Positions 1 through 4,684 of a stretch of DNA of 7,281 nucleotides are shown one piece after another. A program made the translations under genes and the position numbers. The notes beneath the pieces are model-generated. The model had not been told where the DNA came from, did not search any database, and was given only the letters and a program-made list of their open reading frames with translations. Numbering within the stretch: position 1 is the first letter of the stretch; each line of letters begins with the position of its first letter. Origin of the DNA: Pseudomonadota bacterium (GTDB lineage: Bacteria; Pseudomonadota; Alphaproteobacteria; Rhizobiales; Xanthobacteraceae); the NCBI GenBank assembly GCA_023392205.1, contig JAEVZN010000100.1, positions 1 to 7,281 of the forward strand. The letters run 5' to 3'.

Positions 1-1534
1 GCAACGCCCGGTCACTGTCCTGATTGCAGCGCTGGGTGGCGAAGGCGGTGGTGTGCTCACCAACTGGATCGTGTCGGCGGCGTCCTCGCTCGGGCTGCCG
101 GTGCAATCGACATCGATTCCCGGCGTCGCCCAGCGGACCGGCGGGACCACGTATTACATAGAGATCTATCCGCAGACCTATGCCGAGCTCGGCACGCGCC
201 GTCCGGTGCTCGCCTTGTCGCCCGGCATCGGCGATATCGACCTTCTGGTGTCCAGCGAATTCATGGAAGCCGGCCGCGCGATCGCCAATGGCTTCTGCAC
301 GCCCGATCGCACGCTTCTGATTTCCTCGACCAGCCGCTTCTACGTCATCAACGAGAAGACCCCGCTGGGAGACGGCCGTTTCGACGATACGCGGCTGCTG
401 GACGCGGCCGAGAAACATGCGCAGGAGCGCGTGCTGTTCGACATGGAGGCGGTCGCCAAATCGGCCGGTGCAATGGTCAATGCGGTGATGCTGGGCGCCA
501 TTGCCGGCAGCGGTCGCCTGCCGATGCCTGTCGAGACCTTCGAACAGGCGATCCGCGCCGAGGGCAAGGCGGCGGATGCCAATCTGCGCGGCTTCCGCGC
601 GGGCCTGTCCGCGGCCAAGTCCGAACGCACGGCGATTCGCCGCCCGTCGGACGGCAAGCGTCCGGAGAAGCCGCGCAACGATCTTGCCACGCTCGAAGCC
701 GAAATCGCCTCGACCATGCCGCAGGCCGCGCAAGCCGTGCTGGTGGAGGGCGTGCGCCGGCTCGCCCGTTTTCAGGACGACGCCTATGCGCGGCTGTTTC
801 TCGACCGGCTGGCGCCGATCCGCGCGCTGGACCAGCAAGGCAATTGCGACGGCAAATTGCTGCAGGAGACCGCGCGCCATCTCGCCGTGCGCATGTCGTT
901 CGAGGATCTGATCCGGGTGGCGGAGGCCAAGATCGATCCGGCGCGGATGCAGCGCATCGAGCAGGAACTCGGCGCCAGGGCGGGCGAGCCCTATCACGTC
1001 ACCGAATTCCTCAAGCCCGGCATCGAGGAAATGTGCCAGGTGCTGCCGGCCTCGCTGGCGCGGCGGATCATCGCGGCCTCAGAGAAGCGCGGCTGGCTCG
1101 ACCGCGTTCATGTCGGCATGTATGTGAGCACCACCTCCGTCACCGGCTATCTGCGCTTCTGGCTGCTCGCCAAGTTGCGCCCGCTGCGCCGGCGCATGTT
1201 CCGTTATCAGGAGGAGCAGGCGCAGATCGAGCATTGGCTGGGGCTGGTTGCGGAGGGCGCACGGCGTTCGCCTGCGCTCGGTCTGGAGATTGCCGAATGC
1301 GCGCGGTTGATCAAGGGCTATGGCTCAACCCACAAGCGGGGCAGCACCAACTTTCAGATCATCGAAAGCCGTGTCATCGCACCGGCCCTGCGCGGCGAGA
1401 TCAATGTGCGCGACGCCATTGACGGGATTGCCAGCGCCCGGATCGCGGCCTTGAGCGACCCGGAGGGGGAGACGCTCTCCAAATGCCTCGACGAGCTGGA
1501 TGCACGTTCCTCCTTCCGCGTGGCCGCCGAATAG
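1..1534 (+). CDS. Indolepyruvate oxidoreductase subunit beta-like protein with DUF6537-type C-terminus (5' partial)
   Basis: The reading frame is open from base 2 to the TAG at 1532-1534. Codons upstream of the internal GTG at 53 read QRPVTVLIAALGGEGGG, the glycine-rich start of the gamma/beta domain of 2-oxoacid:ferredoxin oxidoreductases. The true start therefore lies just left of the window and only a few residues are missing; GTG 53 is not the start. The gamma-type domain covers roughly bases 1-600. The rest (about 690-1500) resembles the DUF6537 extension found in proteobacterial IorB-like proteins, with conserved-looking stretches VTEFLKPGIEEM (about 1000-1034) and GYGSTHKRGSTNFQ (1316-1357). 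No Cys-rich ferredoxin motif is present, so the iron-sulfur clusters would be on a partner. The family partner is IorA, a TPP-binding subunit. Together they oxidatively decarboxylate arylpyruvates (indolepyruvate, phenylpyruvate) to aryl-acetyl-CoA with ferredoxin in the cytoplasm. IorA is expected immediately upstream but is not visible. Family assignment is firm; the exact substrate is inferred. Confidence 0.87.
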   Translation, partial: QRPVTVLIAALGGEGGGVLTNWIVSAASSLGLPVQSTSIPGVAQRTGGTTYYIEIYPQTYAELGTRRPVLALSPGIGDIDLLVSSEFMEAGRAIANGFCTPDRTLLISSTSRFYVINEKTPLGDGRFDDTRLLDAAEKHAQERVLFDMEAVAKSAGAMVNAVMLGAIAGSGRLPMPVETFEQAIRAEGKAADANLRGFRAGLSAAKSERTAIRRPSDGKRPEKPRNDLATLEAEIASTMPQAAQAVLVEGVRRLARFQDDAYARLFLDRLAPIRALDQQGNCDGKLLQETARHLAVRMSFEDLIRVAEAKIDPARMQRIEQELGARAGEPYHVTEFLKPGIEEMCQVLPASLARRIIAASEKRGWLDRVHVGMYVSTTSVTGYLRFWLLAKLRPLRRRMFRYQEEQAQIEHWLGLVAEGARRSPALGLEIAECARLIKGYGSTHKRGSTNFQIIESRVIAPALRGEINVRDAIDGIASARIAALSDPEGETLSKCLDELDARSSFRVAAE

Positions 1535-1547
1535 GCGTCATGCCGCG

Positions 1548-1570
1548 CCCGGCGTTGTAAGCGCGCCGGG
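1548..1570 (+). other. GC-rich hairpin after the IorB-like gene
   Basis: CCCGGCG (1548-1554) pairs perfectly with CGCCGGG (1564-1570) around a 9-base loop, 14 bases after the stop codon. No T-run follows, so it is not a classical intrinsic terminator. It may stabilise the 3' end of the transcript or attenuate read-through into the TPP gene. Confidence 0.4.
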
Positions 1571-1643
1571 GCTCCGATAAACGATGGCTGCCGATCGAGC
1601 CGTTCGTCCGGGCGCCAGCGCGGACCGGGGAACAGGCGTCGTC

Positions 1644-1655
1644 CCGCAATTGCGG
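1644..1655. promoter_or_regulatory. Perfect 12-bp palindrome CCGCAATTGCGG, possible operator
   Basis: This uninterrupted inverted repeat ends 32 bases before the ATG of the TPP enzyme, just ahead of an A-rich stretch (1661-1670) and the ribosome binding site. Position and symmetry would suit a dimeric regulator such as a GntR or MarR type, but no regulator gene is in the window and no convincing -35/-10 pair was seen. A chance palindrome is possible. Confidence 0.25.
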
Positions 1656-1676
1656 CCACGAACAAAAAAACCGGGT

Positions 1677-1680
1677 GAGG
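1677..1680 (+). promoter_or_regulatory. Ribosome binding site (GAGG) of the TPP enzyme
   Basis: GAGG lies 7 bases before ATG 1688 and only 4 bases before the in-frame GTG 1685. The spacing favours ATG 1688 as the start. The preceding A-rich tract (1661-1670) would keep the site unstructured. Confidence 0.6.
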
Positions 1681-1687
1681 AAGCGTG

Positions 1688-3400
1688 ATGTCAGGTCCGG
1701 CCGGAAAGCAGCAAGCCACCCAATCGCCCATCGCCGCCGAGATCTTCCTCAAGACGCTGGCCGATCACGGCGTCGATTATTTCTTCGCCAATCCCGGAAC
1801 GGACTTTCCGCCGATTGTGGAAGCCTTCACCCGCGCCCGCACCAGCAATGCGAAATACCCGCAGCCGGTGCTGGTGCCGCACGAGAATCTCGCGGTGGCG
1901 ATGGCGCATGGCGCCTATCTGATGACCGGCCGCCCGCAGGCGGTCATGGTGCATGTGAATGTCGGCACCGGAAATACCGTCAACAATGTCACCAATCTGG
2001 CCCGCGACCGCGCCCCGCTCATTCTTTGCGCCGGGCGCACGCCATTCACCGAGAAGGGCAGCTTCGGCTCGCGCACCCGCTCCATTCACTGGGCGCAGGA
2101 GATGTTCGACCAGGCCGGCATGCTGCGCGAAATGGTGAAGTGGGATTACGAACTCAAGGTGCCCGAACAGGTCGCCGATGCGGCCGCGCGCGCCTATGAG
2201 ATGACCATGACCGCGCCGCGCGGGCCGGTCTATCTGGTGCTGCCGCGCGAGCCGCTGGCCGCATCCGTGTCCGATACGATTGCCTCCGCGCCGCGGCAAT
2301 TGCCGGCCTTCGGCCATCCCGATCCGCAGGCGATCGCGACGCTCGCGCAATGGATCGCGCAGGCGAAGAATCCGCTGATCGTCACCTCGACCGATGGCGA
2401 TCCACGCGCCGTCGCGGCCCTCGCCAAACTCGCCGAGCGCTATGCATTGCCGGTGGTGGCGCAGAATGCGCGCGTGGTGACGCTGCCGGCCAGTCATCCG
2501 ATGCATGCGGGTTACGATTCCGGGCCGCTGCTTCCCGGCAGCGATCTCATTGTCAATGTCGAATGCGACGTGCCCTGGTATCCGCATCTCGACACCATGA
2601 AGCCCGGCTGCAAGGTCGCGCATATCGGCGAGGATACGGTCTATCAGCGCTATCCGATGCGCAGCTTCCCGAGCGACCTTGCGATCACCGCCCGCGCGGC
2701 GAATGCGTTCGAGGCGCTGGACCGGGCGCTTGAACAGCATCGGTCCGGCATGGAGAGGGCCATCGCATCGCGCCGCAGGGAGGCTGCGGAAAATACAAAA
2801 GCACGCGCGGCGCAGGTTGCGAAAGAGGCGCAGGGCGTATCCGACCGGATCACCCCGCATTATCTCAGTCATTGTATCGGCGAGGCGTTCGGCGAGGACG
2901 CCGTGATCTTCAACGAATATCCGCTCTCCATCGCGCATTGCCCGCGCGAAAAGCCGGAGACCTTCTTCGCGCTCGGACCGGCCGGCGGGCTCGGCTGGGG
3001 ACTGGGCGCGGCCATCGGCGCCAAGCTCGCTGCGCCGGACAAGCTGATCGTGGCAACGCTCGGCGACGGCAGCTACATGTTCGGCAATCCCACGGTCGCG
3101 CACTGGATGCAGGAAAAGTTCAGGCTGCCGGTCCTGTCCATCGTCTACAACAACAGCCGCTACGGCGCGGTGCGCCGCGCCACCCTGTCGATGTTCAAGG
3201 ACGGCGCGGCCGGCGAGGATGACGGCCGCTTCTTCGCCGATCTCGATCCCTCGCCGCCCTTCGATGAATTCGTCACCGCGCAGGGCGGTCACGGCGAACG
3301 CATCGAACGGCCCGAAGACGTGCCCGCAGCCCTTGCCCGCGCCCGCGAGGCCGTGCAAGGCGGCAAGCAGGTGCTGCTCAACGTCATCACTCCTTACTAG
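1688..3400 (+). CDS. Thiamine pyrophosphate-requiring enzyme, acetolactate synthase / benzoylformate decarboxylase superfamily
   Basis: The product is 570 residues long, the usual size for this superfamily, with all three domains: N-terminal pyrimidine-binding (about 15-185), central (about 205-330) and C-terminal pyrophosphate-binding (about 395-560). The catalytic Glu that activates the ThDP aminopyrimidine is E66 in VPHENLAVAMAHG. The ThDP/Mg motif runs from G459-D460-G461-S to N488-N489. FANPGTDFPPIVE (about 33-45) is the typical N-terminal loop of this group. Such enzymes cleave or form C-C bonds next to a 2-oxo group: decarboxylation, carboligation or acyl transfer. Automatic annotation often calls members acetolactate synthase large subunit. 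A biosynthetic role is unlikely because no ilvH/ilvN small subunit or ilvC follows. The amidohydrolase starts 32 bases downstream, and an IorB-like gene lies 153 bases upstream, which suggests catabolism of a 2-oxo or aromatic acid. The substrate is not readable from the sequence. The start was chosen at ATG 1688 for its ribosome-binding-site spacing. Confidence 0.9.
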   Translation: MSGPAGKQQATQSPIAAEIFLKTLADHGVDYFFANPGTDFPPIVEAFTRARTSNAKYPQPVLVPHENLAVAMAHGAYLMTGRPQAVMVHVNVGTGNTVNNVTNLARDRAPLILCAGRTPFTEKGSFGSRTRSIHWAQEMFDQAGMLREMVKWDYELKVPEQVADAAARAYEMTMTAPRGPVYLVLPREPLAASVSDTIASAPRQLPAFGHPDPQAIATLAQWIAQAKNPLIVTSTDGDPRAVAALAKLAERYALPVVAQNARVVTLPASHPMHAGYDSGPLLPGSDLIVNVECDVPWYPHLDTMKPGCKVAHIGEDTVYQRYPMRSFPSDLAITARAANAFEALDRALEQHRSGMERAIASRRREAAENTKARAAQVAKEAQGVSDRITPHYLSHCIGEAFGEDAVIFNEYPLSIAHCPREKPETFFALGPAGGLGWGLGAAIGAKLAAPDKLIVATLGDGSYMFGNPTVAHWMQEKFRLPVLSIVYNNSRYGAVRRATLSMFKDGAAGEDDGRFFADLDPSPPFDEFVTAQGGHGERIERPEDVPAALARAREAVQGGKQVLLNVITPY

Positions 3401-3420
3401 TCACACCCTGAATGTCAGCC

Positions 3421-3426
3421 AAAGGA
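3421..3426 (+). promoter_or_regulatory. Ribosome binding site (AAAGGA) deciding the amidohydrolase start
   Basis: AAAGGA lies 6 bases before ATG 3433. The alternative in-frame ATG at 3412 has no purine-rich site upstream and would add seven residues (MSAKGTR) ahead of the conserved MRIDAFNH start. Confidence 0.65.
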
Positions 3427-3432
3427 ACGCGC

Positions 3433-4452
3433 ATGCGCATCGACGCCTTCAATCATTTCTTCCCGAAAGCCTATTTCGACAAGTTACTGGCGAGCGGCCT
3501 GCCGGATATCGGCAAGCGCGTCACAAATATCCCCGCTTTGCACGACCTCGATGTGCGGCTGAAGATCATCGACTCCTTCCCGGACTACAAGCAGGTGATT
3601 TCGCTGGCCGCGCCCACGCTCGAACAGGTGTCGCGCGGCGATCCGGATCTGGCGATGGAATATGCCAAGATCGGCAATGACGGCATGGCGGAGCTTTGCC
3701 AGAAATATCCGGACCATTTCGCGGGCTTCATCGCGCAGACGCCGCTGACCGCAAAGGATGCCGGCGTCGCCGAAACCGAGCGCGCGATCAAGGATCTTGG
3801 CGCCTGCGGCACGCAGATCTTCACCAATGTCGGCGGCAAGCCGCTCGACCGCCCGGAATTCCGCCCCTTCTTCGCGGCGATGGAAAAGCTCGACAAGCCG
3901 ATCTGGACGCATCCGGCGCGCGGCGCGAATTTCCCCGATTACCAGGACGAGAAGAAATCGCTCTACGAGATCTGGTGGGCGTTCGGCTGGGCCTATGAGA
4001 CGGCGGCGATGATGTCGCGGCTCGTGTTCTCACAGATCATGGACGATCATCCGAAGCTGAAAGTCATCGTGCATCATTTCGGATCGATCGTGCCGACGCT
4101 GGAAGGCCGCGTCGGTCCAGGCTGGGATCAGCTCGGCTCGCGCACCTCGGATGAGGATTACGGCGCGCTGCTGAAGAAGCTGAAGAAGCGTCCGCTCGAT
4201 TATTTCAAGCACGACTTCTATCCGGATACGGCGACCTTCACCTCCGAAGGCGCGATGAAGCTCGGCTTCGGCTTCTTCGATTTCGACAAGGTGATCTTCG
4301 CGTCCGACTGCCCGTTCGATCCGGAAAAGGGCACGATGTATATCCGCGAAACCCTGCGCATCCTCGACGAATACGGGATGCCCAAGGACGACCTCGACAA
4401 GGTCTATTACAAGAATCTCGAGCGCATCACCGGCAAGACGTTTGTGAAGTGA
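3433..4452 (+). CDS. Amidohydrolase family protein, ACMSD-like (Amidohydro_2), with FxH in place of HxH
   Basis: The product is 339 residues, close to the ~335 of 2-amino-3-carboxymuconate-6-semialdehyde decarboxylase (ACMSD), and reads as a TIM-barrel metal-dependent hydrolase or decarboxylase. Expected active-site positions are visible: H8 in DAFNHFFP, H160 in IWTHPARG, H214/H215 in VIVHHFG and D292 in FASDCPFDP. The end of the first strand is normally D-x-H-x-H; here it is D4-A-F6-N-H8, so Phe occupies the first His metal-ligand position. Related decarboxylases (gamma-resorcylate, 5-carboxyvanillate) use Glu there, so the position does vary, but Phe cannot bind metal. The protein may bind metal with three residues, use another ligand, or have shifted chemistry. 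It is probably co-transcribed with the TPP enzyme (gap 32 bases), so it likely acts on the same compound or its product. It has no signal peptide and is cytoplasmic. Family assignment is firm; the reaction, whether nonoxidative decarboxylation or hydrolysis, is unknown. Confidence 0.88.
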   Translation: MRIDAFNHFFPKAYFDKLLASGLPDIGKRVTNIPALHDLDVRLKIIDSFPDYKQVISLAAPTLEQVSRGDPDLAMEYAKIGNDGMAELCQKYPDHFAGFIAQTPLTAKDAGVAETERAIKDLGACGTQIFTNVGGKPLDRPEFRPFFAAMEKLDKPIWTHPARGANFPDYQDEKKSLYEIWWAFGWAYETAAMMSRLVFSQIMDDHPKLKVIVHHFGSIVPTLEGRVGPGWDQLGSRTSDEDYGALLKKLKKRPLDYFKHDFYPDTATFTSEGAMKLGFGFFDFDKVIFASDCPFDPEKGTMYIRETLRILDEYGMPKDDLDKVYYKNLERITGKTFVK

Positions 4453-4465
4453 ATTGCCGCGCGCA

Positions 4466-4595
4466 CCGTCATCCTGAGGTGCGATCCTCGCTGGCGCGTT
4501 TGCGTCGCCAGCGAGAGCGCCTCGAAGGATGCGCGAACGGGAACGGGGCCGTCGCCCTTCGAGGGCCGGCTTTGCCGGCCGCCTCAGGGTGACGG
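4466..4595. repeat. Multi-branched intergenic palindromic repeat of Hyphomicrobiales type
   Basis: The outer arms CCGTCATCCTGAGG (4466-4479) and CCTCAGGGTGACGG (4582-4595) are complementary except for one T/G position, which still pairs as G-U in RNA. Three inner stems lie between them: 4487-4496 with 4506-4515 (10 of 10 pairs, 9-base loop), CTCGAAGG 4521-4528 with CCTTCGAG 4556-4563 (8 of 8), and GGCCGGC 4564-4570 with GCCGGCC 4574-4580 (7 of 7, TTT loop). The whole folds as a cloverleaf-like element. From memory, near-identical outer arms recur between genes in Bradyrhizobium- and Rhodopseudomonas-like genomes; this was not searched. It may act as an mRNA-stabilising or transcript-ending structure. 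No coding sequence lies within it. Confidence 0.75.
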
Positions 4596-4625
4596 AGCGC
4601 CGGATGTGCCGATCATGTTGAAGAC

Positions 4626-4656
4626 TCGCCGGGCCTGCCCCGGCGATTTCGTTTTC
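4626..4656 (+). terminator. Probable rho-independent terminator after the amidohydrolase gene
   Basis: TCGCCGGG (4626-4633) pairs perfectly with CCCGGCGA (4639-4646) around a 5-base CCTGC loop, followed by a T-rich tail, TTTCGTTTTC (4647-4656). The tail is interrupted, so termination may be partial. It separates the catabolic unit from mutS. No clear sigma-70 promoter for mutS was recognised between here and 4684. Confidence 0.55.
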
Positions 4657-4684
4657 TGATGTTGGTTCTGCTAGCTTGCCGCCG

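Noticed and set aside
53..1534. GTG 53 as the start of the IorB-like gene
   Set aside because: The frame stays open upstream and encodes the conserved LGGEGGG motif, so the gene begins left of the window.
1606..1625. Small hairpin GTCCG / CGGAC in the leader of the TPP gene
   Set aside because: Five base pairs with a 10-base loop is expected by chance in GC-rich DNA.
1691..3358. A 555-codon open frame on the - strand opposite the TPP enzyme
   Set aside because: Its translation is rich in Arg/His/Gly with no recognisable motif, and it lies wholly antisense to a gene with clear ThDP motifs. It is the usual third-position GC shadow.
3412..3432. ATG 3412 as the amidohydrolase start
   Set aside because: It has no ribosome binding site and adds residues ahead of the conserved start; ATG 3433 has AAAGGA at good spacing.
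4453..4684. A tRNA or small RNA gene in the cloverleaf-like intergenic region
   Set aside because: Stem lengths and spacing do not fit a tRNA: there is no 7-bp acceptor with T-arm, no GTTCRA motif and no anticodon loop. A dispersed palindromic repeat explains it better.
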